Shown here: positions 32,689 through 41,079 of the stretch, piece after piece | Position numbering within the stretch: position 1 is the stretch's first letter | Layout: every line of letters begins with the position of its first letter | Assembly (NCBI GenBank): GCA_015059845.1 | Contig: SUZR01000007.1 | Location: 1-64,000, forward strand | Direction: 5' to 3' | Length of the DNA stretch: 64,000 bases | Origin: Rikenellaceae bacterium | Lineage (GTDB): Bacteria; Bacteroidota; Bacteroidia; Bacteroidales; Rikenellaceae | Notes under the pieces: model-generated | The model's input: only the letters and a program-made list of their open reading frames with translations | Told to the model about the DNA's origin: nothing | Database searches by the model: none | Program-made: the position numbers and the translations under genes

Positions 32689-33312
32689 TTATTTTGCAGT
32701 GTAAACCACCTTCTTAGTCTCAAAAAACTCCTCCTCGAAGAAATCGGCAATCTGAAACTCCTGCCACCTCATCTTCGTGGCAGCCAGCTCCTCGGTCAAA
32801 TCGCCACCCTTCAGGTAGAGGATTCCGTTGGGAAGCGTGCCGTGCTGCCCGCGCTCAATCTTCGTCCAAATCCATTTTACAAACTGCGGCATCTCCGTAA
32901 CAGCACGCGATACCACGTAGTCAAATTTTTCGGGAATCTGCTCCACGCGCACATTACGCGCGTCTATATTGGTGATACCTGCCCCCTCGCATACTCCCTT
33001 CACTACGGTAATCTTCTTACCGATGGAGTCCGCCGATACGAACTGCACGTCGGGAAACATAATCGCCAGCGGCACGCTCGGAAAACCGCCTCCGCAACCT
33101 ACATCCAATACCCTTGCGCCCGCCTCAAATTGGCACACCTTAGCGATGGCTAGCGAGTGCAGTATGTGGCGCACGTAGAGTTGGTCAAAATCCTTGCGCG
33201 ATACGACATTTATCTTCGCATTCCAGTCGGCATAGAGGTCGTAGAGGGCGCGATATTGCTCCTTCTGTGGCTCGGTGAGCGTGGGGAAATATTTTTCTAT
33301 AATAGAAATCAT
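32689..33312 (-). CDS. rsmG: 16S rRNA (guanine-527-N7) methyltransferase
   Basis: A 207-residue SAM-dependent methyltransferase. N-terminal ISIIEKYFPTLTEPQKEQY, WNAKINVVSRKD, RHILHSLAIA (the conserved RH.lDSl-like motif) and SAM-binding VLDVGCGGGFPSVPLAIMFP (about 67-86) followed by SRAVTEMPQF. It modifies 16S rRNA; loss gives low-level streptomycin resistance in other bacteria. Downstream of rlmN (12 bases), so the two RNA methylation genes form one minus-strand unit. Confidence 0.95.
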   Translation of the reverse strand: MISIIEKYFPTLTEPQKEQYRALYDLYADWNAKINVVSRKDFDQLYVRHILHSLAIAKVCQFEAGARVLDVGCGGGFPSVPLAIMFPDVQFVSADSIGKKITVVKGVCEGAGITNIDARNVRVEQIPEKFDYVVSRAVTEMPQFVKWIWTKIERGQHGTLPNGILYLKGGDLTEELAATKMRWQEFQIADFFEEEFFETKKVVYTAK

Positions 33313-33324
33313 CTCGTTAGGTTT

Positions 33325-34353
33325 TTATTTTCTTTCGGCCGTTGAGAGCAGACCGCAGGCGGCCTTGATATCCTCTCCGCGTGAGGCACGAATCGTTGTC
33401 TGTATTCCTTTGGCTGTCAGTGTGTCACGGAACTTGCGCATACGCTCGTCCGAGGGCGAGAAGTAGGGCGAATCGGGAATCTTATGGAAACGAATAAGGT
33501 TGATTCTGCACTTTATGCCGTCGAGCAGGCGACACAGCTCCTTGATATGTGCGGGCGAGTCGTTCAGCCCCTCCATTACGATATACTCGAACGACACGCG
33601 GCGTTGCCCCGTAAAGTCGTATCGGCGTAGTATGTTGCATATCTCGCGTATGGGGTAGGCATTCTCGATGGGCATAAGCTCCGTACGCTCCTCGTGGAAG
33701 GGATTGTGCAGACTCACAGCCAGATGCACTTTCGTTTCGTTAAGGAATCGCTCCAACTCGCGTCCCACGCCAGCCGTTGAGAGCGTCACGCGCGTGGGTG
33801 ACCACGCCATACCCCACGGGGCGGTGATAATCTCCAGCGCAGCCAAGACATTTTCCATATTGTCGAGCGGCTCGCCCATACCCATAAAAACGAGATTTGT
33901 GAGGCGTTCACTCTCAGGTATGGAGAAAATCTGGTTTATAATCTCCGTTGTGGAGAGCGAGTGCTGCAACCCTTGACGGCCTGTGGCGCAGAAACGACAA
34001 CCCATACGGCAGCCAGCCTGCGAAGATACGCACAGCGTGGCACGCTCGCCATCGGGGATGTATGCCGACTCGATATACTCGCCCTGCGAAGTGCGGAAGA
34101 GATACTTCTTCGTACCATCCACCGAGCAGCTCTCCTTCAGCGGTGCCGACAACCCTAATTCGTAACGCTCCTCCAACGCAGCACGTGCCGCCTTCGACAA
34201 ATCGGTCATCTGTTCGATGGATTCCACACGTCGAACATATAGCCAACGGGCAATCTGCTTTGCTGCAAAGCGTGGCAAAGCAAGCTCCGTGCAGAGTGCC
34301 TGAAGCTGGGTGAGTGTGAGGCCAAAAAGGCTCTGTTTTTGGGTTTGTGACAT
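33325..34353 (-). CDS. rlmN: Dual-specificity 23S rRNA/tRNA adenine-C2 methyltransferase
   Basis: A 342-residue radical-SAM enzyme that methylates A2503 of 23S rRNA and A37 of some tRNAs. The cluster motif CRMGCRFC (Cys115, Cys119, Cys122), LVFMGMGEPLDNMENV, SLHNPFHEERTELMPI and the methyl-carrying Cys333 near the C-terminus (IKAACGLLS) are present. The start at 34353 (MSQTQKQ) is chosen; the longer frame to 34551 crosses a -7 box (CAAAAGTA at 34376-34383, TACTTTTG on the minus strand). Confidence 0.95.
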   Translation of the reverse strand: MSQTQKQSLFGLTLTQLQALCTELALPRFAAKQIARWLYVRRVESIEQMTDLSKAARAALEERYELGLSAPLKESCSVDGTKKYLFRTSQGEYIESAYIPDGERATLCVSSQAGCRMGCRFCATGRQGLQHSLSTTEIINQIFSIPESERLTNLVFMGMGEPLDNMENVLAALEIITAPWGMAWSPTRVTLSTAGVGRELERFLNETKVHLAVSLHNPFHEERTELMPIENAYPIREICNILRRYDFTGQRRVSFEYIVMEGLNDSPAHIKELCRLLDGIKCRINLIRFHKIPDSPYFSPSDERMRKFRDTLTAKGIQTTIRASRGEDIKAACGLLSTAERK

Positions 34354-34668
34354 AGCGAAATATTTACTACGGGAACAAAAGTAAAAATTTTTTGTAGATT
34401 TTTCTTCACTATACGGTATTTTTTGGATTTTTATGATTATATTTGCCAAAAGAACTGCGCGTACATCCGTTTCCAGAGCGGTTTTTTGGTGGTTGAGGAC
34501 TACTGAAAATTTGGTGCGGAGACGTGGATAACCGTTAAATGACTTTGCCAAAAATGAGGAGTGGAGGAGATGGCGAGGTCGGTTAAGGTGTTGTCGTGTA
34601 AAGCGTTAGCGTGCAGACCCAACTTAAAACGAACGAACAAATTAAATTGAAAAATAAAAATTAACGTT
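34354..34668. other. 315-base divergent promoter region of rlmN and the tonB gene
   Basis: It holds the minus-strand -7 element of rlmN (34376-34383) and AT-rich sequence before the tonB-type gene. A TGACTTTG at about 34541 may be the plus-strand -7 element, which would leave a leader of over 100 bases containing no clear hairpin terminator. No gene is supported. Confidence 0.45.
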
Positions 34669-35355
34669 ATGCAGATTAAAAAATCACCTAAGGCAGACCT
34701 TCAGAATAAGAAGGGTCTGTTCCTTGAGATCGGCTTGATTATCGCTTTGCTGATCACTATTGGTGCGTTCCTCTACGCTCCGAAGGAGTATCGTATTGAG
34801 CAGGTCGATTTGAACTATGGTCCTATTGAGGAGGAGATCACCGAGATTACTCGTAACGAGCAGAAGCCACCTGAGGCTCCTAAGAAGGTTGAGATCAAGG
34901 TCCTCAACGACATCCTTGATATCGTAACCAACGATACCAAGATTACCACCGAGATTTCGTTCGACGAGTTCGAGGAGGGTATGGAGATTGAGACAACCGT
35001 AGTTGAGGTTGAGGAGGAGGAGATCGAGGAGGATCAGCCCTTCATCAAGGTAGAGAAGATGCCTACATTCCGCGGTGGTGACTTGAATCAGTTCCGTAAC
35101 TGGGTACAGGGTAAGCTTCGCTATCCCCAGATTGCTCAGGAGAATGGTATCTCTGGTCGTGTAATTATGTCATTCGTTATCGAGCGTGACGGTACACTTA
35201 CCAACATCGAGATTCTTCAGAGCCCCGACCGTTCTTTGTCAGAGGAGGCAACTCGCGTGGTTAAGAGTTCTCCGAAGTGGGAGCCGGGTATGCAGCGTAA
35301 CCAGGCTGTACGTGTAAAGTACACCTTGCCCGTTGTGTTCCAGATTCAGAACTAA
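34669..35355 (+). CDS. TonB-family energy transducer
   Basis: A 228-residue inner-membrane protein: short cytosolic N-terminus, one membrane helix (FLEIGLIIALLITIGAFLY, about 18-36), a periplasmic spacer rich in Glu, Val and Pro (about 50-125), then a TonB C-terminal domain (MPTFRGGDLNQFRNWVQGKL, VIMSFVIERDGTLTNIEIL, SPKWEPGMQRNQAVRVKYTLPV). It passes proton-motive energy to outer-membrane receptors together with ExbBD, which are not here. Glu-rich spacer is typical of Bacteroidetes TonB. Confidence 0.9.
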   Translation: MQIKKSPKADLQNKKGLFLEIGLIIALLITIGAFLYAPKEYRIEQVDLNYGPIEEEITEITRNEQKPPEAPKKVEIKVLNDILDIVTNDTKITTEISFDEFEEGMEIETTVVEVEEEEIEEDQPFIKVEKMPTFRGGDLNQFRNWVQGKLRYPQIAQENGISGRVIMSFVIERDGTLTNIEILQSPDRSLSEEATRVVKSSPKWEPGMQRNQAVRVKYTLPVVFQIQN

Positions 35356-35377
35356 TGCGTAATATTTAATATAAGGT

Positions 35378-35413
35378 ATCCCGCGACTATATTGTTTCGG
35401 GATGCTTTTTTTT
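35378..35413 (+). terminator. Terminator of the TonB-type gene
   Basis: ATCCCG (35378-35383) and CGGGAT (35398-35403) with eight T following. Confidence 0.7.
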
Positions 35414-35423
35414 ATCTATTTGG

Positions 35424-36644
35424 ATGGGAAAAACCAAAGAAAATATCACTCCGCAGTCGGAGGAGCAGCAGGATTTGCGCGAGCGTGCTGTCGTTGTGGC
35501 CGTAATCCGTGATGGCCAGCCCGTGGAGCAGGCAGAGGAGTTTTTGGGCGAGCTGGAGTTTCTGGCTGAGACGGCCGATATCGTTACCGTGCGTCGCTTC
35601 ACCCAGCGCTTGCCACAGCCCTCATCACGTATATATGTTGGCCCCGGTAAGCTGGAGGAGATTGCTAAGTATTGTGAGGAGAACGAGATTGATGTGGTTA
35701 TCTTCGACGATGAACTTTCGCCCTCGCAGACTCGCAATATCGAGAAGGAGATGCCCTGCCGTATCCTCGACCGTACGCGTTTGATTCTCGACATCTTTAT
35801 GTCGCGCGCTCGCACGGCATATGCAAAGACGCAGGTGCAACTCGCTCAGTATGAGTATATGTTGCCCCGCCTGGCAGGTATGTGGACACACCTTGAGCGT
35901 CAGCGAGGAGGTACGGGAACACGTGGTGGTGCCGGTGAGCGAGAGATTGAGACCGACCGCCGTATCGTCCGCAACCGTATCTCGAAGCTCAAGGAGGAGC
36001 TCTCGAAGATTGACCGCCAGATGGCAGTGCAGCGCTCGAATCGTGGCTCGATGGTACGCGTGGCGTTGGTGGGATATACCAACGTGGGTAAGTCGACACT
36101 GATGAACCTTGTGTCGAAGAGTGAGGTGTTTGCCGAGAATAAGCTCTTTGCGACGCTGGATACCACGGTACGCAAGGTGGTTTTCGATAATCTGCCTTTC
36201 CTGTTGTCGGATACCGTAGGTTTTATCCGTAAGTTGCCTACGCAGCTTATCGAGTCGTTCAAATCTACGCTTGACGAGGTGCGCGAGGCCGATTTGCTGA
36301 TTCACGTGGTGGATATCTCGCATCCCAATTTTGAGGAGCAGATAGCCGTTGTGAAGCAGACTCTGCAAGATATTGGCGCGGGTGATAAGCCTGTATATCT
36401 GGTCTTTAATAAGATTGATGCTTATACATACGAGAAGAAGGACGAGGATGACCTCACGCCCGCAACGCGCAAGAATATGTCGTTGGAGGATATGAAGAAG
36501 AGCTGGATTGCCAAGGCCAATACGCCTTGTATCTTCATCTCGGCCGTGGAGCGCTTGAATATCGAAAAGTTGCGTACGGACCTTTATGGTATGGTTCGTG
36601 AGATACACGCAGGTCGTTACCCATTTAATAATTTTCTCTATTAG
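35424..36644 (+). CDS. hflX: GTPase HflX
   Basis: A 406-residue ribosome-associated GTPase. N-terminal ND1 domain with YVGPGKLEEI and VIFDDELSPSQTRNIEK, coiled linker with RQRGGTGTRGGAGEREIETDRR, then G1 GYTNVGKST (about 216-224), G3 DTVGFIRKLP and G4 NKID (about 331-334). It splits stalled ribosomes under stress in other bacteria. The 340-codon open frame on the other strand (35625-36647) is a shadow. upp follows at 20 bases. Confidence 0.96.
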   Translation: MGKTKENITPQSEEQQDLRERAVVVAVIRDGQPVEQAEEFLGELEFLAETADIVTVRRFTQRLPQPSSRIYVGPGKLEEIAKYCEENEIDVVIFDDELSPSQTRNIEKEMPCRILDRTRLILDIFMSRARTAYAKTQVQLAQYEYMLPRLAGMWTHLERQRGGTGTRGGAGEREIETDRRIVRNRISKLKEELSKIDRQMAVQRSNRGSMVRVALVGYTNVGKSTLMNLVSKSEVFAENKLFATLDTTVRKVVFDNLPFLLSDTVGFIRKLPTQLIESFKSTLDEVREADLLIHVVDISHPNFEEQIAVVKQTLQDIGAGDKPVYLVFNKIDAYTYEKKDEDDLTPATRKNMSLEDMKKSWIAKANTPCIFISAVERLNIEKLRTDLYGMVREIHAGRYPFNNFLY

Positions 36645-36664
36645 CAACCTTAAATTTAGTCGCT

Positions 36665-37318
36665 ATGATTCACATTCTAAACAAGGAGAATACGATTCTC
36701 AACAAGTTTATTGCGCAGATTCGTGACCGCGAGGTGCAGCGTGACTCGATGCGTTTTCGTCGTAATCTTGAGCGTGTAGGCGAGGTTATGAGTTACGAGA
36801 TTTCGCGTGTGCTCGACTATAAAACACAGATTGTTGAGACGCCACTCGGAGAGGCTGCCGTGGAGATGATTAGCGATAAGATTGTCGTAGCAACCATTCT
36901 GCGTGCAGGTCTTCCGCTGCATCAAGGTTTCTTGAATTACTTTGACGATGCCGAGAGTGTCTTTGTGTCGGCATATCGTAAGAGCTCGAAGGATGGCTCG
37001 TTCAAGGTGAAGGTGGAGTATGTGTCGAACTGTGATTTGGAGGGCAAGACGTTGATTCTCGTTGACCCGATGTTGGCGACGGGCACATCGTTGGTGTTGG
37101 CCTACGAGGCGCTAATTGCTAAGGGTGGTGAGCCTGAACACACTCACATCGCGTCGGTTATCGCCAGTGAGCAGGGCGTGGATTACGCAATGCGTAACCT
37201 GCCGTCGCGTTCAACGACGTTGTGGGTCGGAGCTGTTGATGCAGAGCTTACATCGCGTTCGTATATCGTTCCGGGTATTGGCGATGCGGGCGATTTGGCA
37301 TTTGGAGAGAAACTGTAG
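36665..37318 (+). CDS. upp: Uracil phosphoribosyltransferase
   Basis: A 217-residue enzyme of pyrimidine salvage, joining uracil and PRPP to UMP. The PRPP loop VDPMLATGTSLVLAYEAL (about 123-140), TILRAGLPLHQG and the C-terminal YIVPGIGDAGDLAFGE are typical. It may be co-transcribed with hflX (20 bases upstream). A bidirectional terminator follows. Confidence 0.95.
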   Translation: MIHILNKENTILNKFIAQIRDREVQRDSMRFRRNLERVGEVMSYEISRVLDYKTQIVETPLGEAAVEMISDKIVVATILRAGLPLHQGFLNYFDDAESVFVSAYRKSSKDGSFKVKVEYVSNCDLEGKTLILVDPMLATGTSLVLAYEALIAKGGEPEHTHIASVIASEQGVDYAMRNLPSRSTTLWVGAVDAELTSRSYIVPGIGDAGDLAFGEKL

Positions 37319-37331
37319 AGTATCATATTGT

Positions 37332-37373
37332 AAAAAAAGGCGTATAAGCTGATTCAGCCTATACGCCTTTTTT
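37332..37373. terminator. Bidirectional terminator between upp and the LuxR-type gene
   Basis: AAAAAAAGGCGTATA and TATACGCCTTTTTT pair, with A and T runs on both sides. Confidence 0.9.
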
Positions 37374-37376
37374 ACG

Positions 37377-37952
37377 TTAACGAAACTCCTCTTTTATAAC
37401 CTTTTTTAGTCGGGAAATACGGTTGTAAACTACCGATTTATCCTTTCCTAATAGAACGGCAATTGTTGTAGCCGATAGTCCAGCCGCAAGGTATGAGTAT
37501 AGCCTGTAATCTTTCTCTTTCAAGGTCGGGTGTTCTTTGCGAAAACGACACATAATGTTGTTATGGCGACTGTTTAGTAGTGCCTCAAAATCGGCATTTG
37601 CCTCATCGTCGTAGCGCAATTCATTTATAATCTCTTCAACCTCGGCGATTATTTTCTTCTGAAACTTATCACTACCCTCGTAGATGTAGTATTGCTCGCA
37701 TAGGCGAGAGAGGATAGCATAATTACTGCCCGCACGGAATAACTCCTCCTCGATATTCGGTGTTGGCGTGTTACTCTCGTTATGAGCTGACAACTGTTTG
37801 AAATCTTTTATAAGAGTAACAACCTCGTCTGCGGAAAATTCACGGAAAAGACCTATACGCTTGTCTCCCCACAACTTGATATTAAAACAGCGCAGGCGTA
37901 TAAAAGTAAATTTTCGCACTACATTCAAAATCTTTTCGACTTTCATAATCAT
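37377..37952 (-). CDS. LuxR-type HTH transcriptional regulator
   Basis: A 191-residue protein. The last 55 residues (HPTLKEKDYRLYSYLAAGLSATTIAVLLGKDKSVVYNRISRLKKVIKEEF) form a GerE/LuxR-type HTH as seen in many Bacteroidetes regulators; the N-terminal 120 residues are helical, of no recognised domain, and begin with a basic stretch. A TACCTTTG -7 box (37978-37985, reverse) lies 25 bases ahead. The start may be the second Met (37946). Its target is unknown; it stands next to the ABC-importer operon, separated by about 220 bases. Confidence 0.72.
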   Translation of the reverse strand: MIMKVEKILNVVRKFTFIRLRCFNIKLWGDKRIGLFREFSADEVVTLIKDFKQLSAHNESNTPTPNIEEELFRAGSNYAILSRLCEQYYIYEGSDKFQKKIIAEVEEIINELRYDDEANADFEALLNSRHNNIMCRFRKEHPTLKEKDYRLYSYLAAGLSATTIAVLLGKDKSVVYNRISRLKKVIKEEFR

Positions 37953-38176
37953 TCTTGTTTTAGGTTTCTTGTTATGACAAAGGTAGTGCGAATGTAAGTT
38001 TATTGCGATATTTTCACCCTCCTATAATCTATCAAAAGGGTTTTCTTCTATCGGCTTATATGTAGATAATCAATGTGTTGCGAATTGCGACGGAAATAAT
38101 TTCTATCAATGAGTCTTTTAACCTTATCAGCGTGGGTTATTATGGCGATTTTCTTGAAAAGTATGGGTGTTTATTT

Positions 38177-38938
38177 TTATTTCTCCTTTATGCTGACCGA
38201 GCGAGTTGCGGGGTTGAAACTGACGATACCCGTTGTGAACAACCGTTCAATATGTCCGCTGCGCACCATCTCCTCGGTGGGGAGGATGTGGAGTTGCGGA
38301 GGTGATATGAGTGCTATGGAGTCGCACAACTCAAGGGCAATATCCAACTCGTGCGTAGAGAAGAAGATACATTTGTTCTCTTCGTGTGCCAACTTGCGTA
38401 GTAGCGTGCAAAGCTCGTATCTGTTGGGCATATCGAGGAATGCCGTAGGCTCGTCCAGCAGGATTATGGGTGTCTGCTGAGCCAATGCGCGGGCAATCAT
38501 TATGCGCTGGCACTCTCCGTCCGACATCCTGTCCATCGTCTTGTCGGCGTAGTCGCTCATCCCTACCGAGGCTAATGCCTGCTCAACAATCTCGTTGTCC
38601 TGCTGCTGCATACGTCCAATCCAGTTGGTGTATGGCGCGCGACCAAGTGCCACCACATCACGACAACGCAGGTTGGCGATACGCACCTTGTCGGTGGTGA
38701 CGAAGGCTACCAACGTGGATAACTCGGCGGGCGATATATCACCAATAGGTTTGTCATTCAGAAAAATATCTCCGCTATGAATCTCGCCTAATTGCGCTAT
38801 GGCGCGTAGCAGCGTACTCTTTCCCGTACCGTTGCGCCCCACAAGTGCCGTCAGCTCCCCACATCGCACCTCGCCCGTGAGCGAGTCGATTAGCGTGCGG
38901 AGTCCATATCCTAACGTGAGATTGTTGAATCGTATCAT
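38177..38938 (-). CDS. ABC transporter ATP-binding protein, FecE/BtuD type
   Basis: A 253-residue ATPase: Walker A GRNGTGKST (34-42), signature MSDGECQR (138-145), Walker B IILLDEPTAFLD (158-169) and switch STHELD. The sequence is close to iron-siderophore, haem and B12 importer ATPases. It is the last gene of a four-gene minus operon; a two-base gap separates it from the permease. It would power uptake of the same ligand. Confidence 0.92.
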   Translation of the reverse strand: MIRFNNLTLGYGLRTLIDSLTGEVRCGELTALVGRNGTGKSTLLRAIAQLGEIHSGDIFLNDKPIGDISPAELSTLVAFVTTDKVRIANLRCRDVVALGRAPYTNWIGRMQQQDNEIVEQALASVGMSDYADKTMDRMSDGECQRIMIARALAQQTPIILLDEPTAFLDMPNRYELCTLLRKLAHEENKCIFFSTHELDIALELCDSIALISPPQLHILPTEEMVRSGHIERLFTTGIVSFNPATRSVSIKEK

Positions 38939-38940
38939 CG

Positions 38941-39945
38941 TTATACAATATTTTTATTACGTATTACCACCCATATAACAATCGGAATACCCATCAGGGC
39001 CGTTATGGTATTTACAGGCAGCGTAAGTAGTTTCGATATTATATCGCACATCAGCAGCGCCACGGCTCCCGTCAGTGCTGTTGCAGGCATCAGCGTGCGG
39101 TGGTCGGCGTCGCTGAAGAGTATGCGTGCCACGTGAGGTATGGCCAGACCGATAAAACCTATAGGTCCACAAAATGCTGTGACCGTACCTGCAAGAAGTG
39201 TTGTCGAGAGCAGGATGAGCAGGCGTGTTCTGCCGATGTTGAGTCCCATCGTGCGGGCGTACGACTCACCCAGAAGCAACAGGTTTAGGGGTTTGATGAC
39301 GCTTATCGAGATTGCAAGGCCTGCAACTATTACCGGAGCGACCAACGCAAGTTGCGACGTGGTTACATCGCCCAGCGAGCCCATTGTCCAGATAACGAAG
39401 CTCTTGAGAGCCTCCTCGTTACTCAGGTATTGCAGAATCTGCACGATGGCACTCACGCCCGAGTCTATCATAATACCCAGAATCAGTATCACCATAATAT
39501 CCTTTATCCGCTTGCTGACACTCGCCACGATAACCAATATCGCCGCCGCACCAATCCAGGCTGCGCCAGCCGTACCGAGCGTAGTCATCATAGCACCTCC
39601 TCCCGCGCCGAGTAGCGGAGCGCCTAAGATAAATAGTGCCACGCCAAGACTCGCACCCGAGCTCACGCCCAACACGTAAGGTCCTGCCAGCGGGTTGCGG
39701 AAGAGCGTCTGCATCTGCAGACCACTGACCGACAGAGCCGCACCTGCAAGGATAGCCATCGTAGCCTTCATCAGACGTATGTCGAGAATAATTTTTCTCG
39801 TTACGGGGTCACACTCTCCTCCCGTCAAGGCAGCCCATACGTCACGTGCGGCAATGCCGACCGAGCCGACCATCATATCGATGGCGAAGAGCAGTAGGGC
39901 CAGGATGGTAAGTATGGCGAAGAGTATTGCGGAACCTCTTTTCAT
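38941..39945 (-). CDS. ABC transporter permease, FecCD/BtuC type
   Basis: A 334-residue integral membrane protein with about ten helices. The family marks are DIRLMKATMAILAGAALSVSGLQMQTLFRNPLAGPYVLGVSSGASLG (about 52-96) and FCGPIGFIGLAIPHVARIL (about 260-278). Subunits of this type import Fe-siderophores, haem or cobalamin. Two-base gap on each side shows a tight operon with the ATPase and binding protein. Confidence 0.93.
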   Translation of the reverse strand: MKRGSAILFAILTILALLLFAIDMMVGSVGIAARDVWAALTGGECDPVTRKIILDIRLMKATMAILAGAALSVSGLQMQTLFRNPLAGPYVLGVSSGASLGVALFILGAPLLGAGGGAMMTTLGTAGAAWIGAAAILVIVASVSKRIKDIMVILILGIMIDSGVSAIVQILQYLSNEEALKSFVIWTMGSLGDVTTSQLALVAPVIVAGLAISISVIKPLNLLLLGESYARTMGLNIGRTRLLILLSTTLLAGTVTAFCGPIGFIGLAIPHVARILFSDADHRTLMPATALTGAVALLMCDIISKLLTLPVNTITALMGIPIVIWVVIRNKNIV

Positions 39946-39947
39946 CT

Positions 39948-41078
39948 CTATTTCAGTTGTTTGTAGTAGTATAAATCCTCATTGCGGCCTTGCAGTATTG
40001 TCGCAAGGTCCTGCAATATCACATCGGGTCGCACCACGCCCGACTCCCAGAAGTCGGAGCCTCCCTGCGGTGTCTGGCGGCCGTTATTGTTATAGACCTG
40101 CATCTCGCGCACGGCCTTTACGTCGGCAAATTTGGGATTCTGGCGTGTAAGCTCCTCCAGCGAGTTGCATCCTCCGACATTGAGCCACACGTCGGCCTCC
40201 GATGCCCAAATGTAGGCCTGCTCCATATCCACAGGCTGCGAGGAGTTGCCAGGCCCTTCAATGGTAAATGGCTTACCTCCCGCATCGCGTATAAGGCGTG
40301 CCATATAGTTCTGCTCGGAGGGTATGAACCACGAGTCGCGGTAGGGCGTGTTGAGCATAACCTGCTTGCGCTGCTCATCGGGTAGGTTTACCTCCTTGGC
40401 CAGCGTGGTGTAGCGCTCGGCGATAGATGCAAACTGCTCCTCGGCCTTTTGGCGTGCGCCTGTAATCTCACCCATTGCCACCATCCACTCGGCTTTACCC
40501 AACGGTGAGGACTCAACATACTCGCCAAGGTAGAGGTACGGAATACCCAGCTCGCGCAATTTGGACTCCATACCACTTGCGCCCATCACACCATAGAGCA
40601 ACACAAGGTCGGGGTCAAGGGCCAGGACCAATTCGTAGTTTATATTGTTGTCGTAACCCACATCGCCTATGCTCTGGCGATTCGTAACCACATATTCGTC
40701 CGAGATAAAATCTATTCCCGACACACCCGCAATGCACTCCTGCTTGTCGATGGCCGAGAGCATAGCCACATAGCTCGATGACATACAGATAATACGTCTG
40801 GCCTCCTTCTCGATGCGTTGTATGTTCGTACCTTCAGCCTTGAATCGGCCGCTGCGGTCGATTAACAACATCTGCTCCACATCCTGAGCGCCCTGCCACG
40901 GATTCTTTACCGTTATCAGGGTTGAGTTATCCTCCTTGCAGCCCCTTATCTCGAATCCCGAGGCGTGCTTAGGCGTGTAAATAACCTCGGTGAAGAGGGC
41001 CGCATCGAACGGCGTTGTGTTTGCAGCGCAACCCATACAGATTGCGAGTGCGAGGAGGTATGTTACTATGCGATTCAT
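39948..41078 (-). CDS. ABC transporter substrate-binding lipoprotein, FecB/BtuF type
   Basis: A 376-residue protein with a lipobox (MNRIVTYLLALAICMGCAAN, lipid on Cys17) and a type III periplasmic-binding fold (RIICMSSSYVAMLSAIDKQECIAGVSGIDF, LDPDLVLLYG, YLYLGEYVESSPLGKAEWMVAMGEITG). It would carry a metallophore, haem or corrinoid from the periplasm to the permease. The ligand cannot be told. Its start lies 1 base after the stop of the sulfatase-like gene. Confidence 0.9.
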   Translation of the reverse strand: MNRIVTYLLALAICMGCAANTTPFDAALFTEVIYTPKHASGFEIRGCKEDNSTLITVKNPWQGAQDVEQMLLIDRSGRFKAEGTNIQRIEKEARRIICMSSSYVAMLSAIDKQECIAGVSGIDFISDEYVVTNRQSIGDVGYDNNINYELVLALDPDLVLLYGVMGASGMESKLRELGIPYLYLGEYVESSPLGKAEWMVAMGEITGARQKAEEQFASIAERYTTLAKEVNLPDEQRKQVMLNTPYRDSWFIPSEQNYMARLIRDAGGKPFTIEGPGNSSQPVDMEQAYIWASEADVWLNVGGCNSLEELTRQNPKFADVKAVREMQVYNNNGRQTPQGGSDFWESGVVRPDVILQDLATILQGRNEDLYYYKQLK

Positions 41079-41079
41079 T

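Noticed and set aside
35625..36647. 340-codon open frame on the minus strand opposite hflX
   Set aside because: Antisense of HflX, no domain, no promoter pattern.
38109..38480. 123-codon plus-strand frame at the end of the ABC importer operon
   Set aside because: Antisense to the C-terminal part of the ATPase gene.
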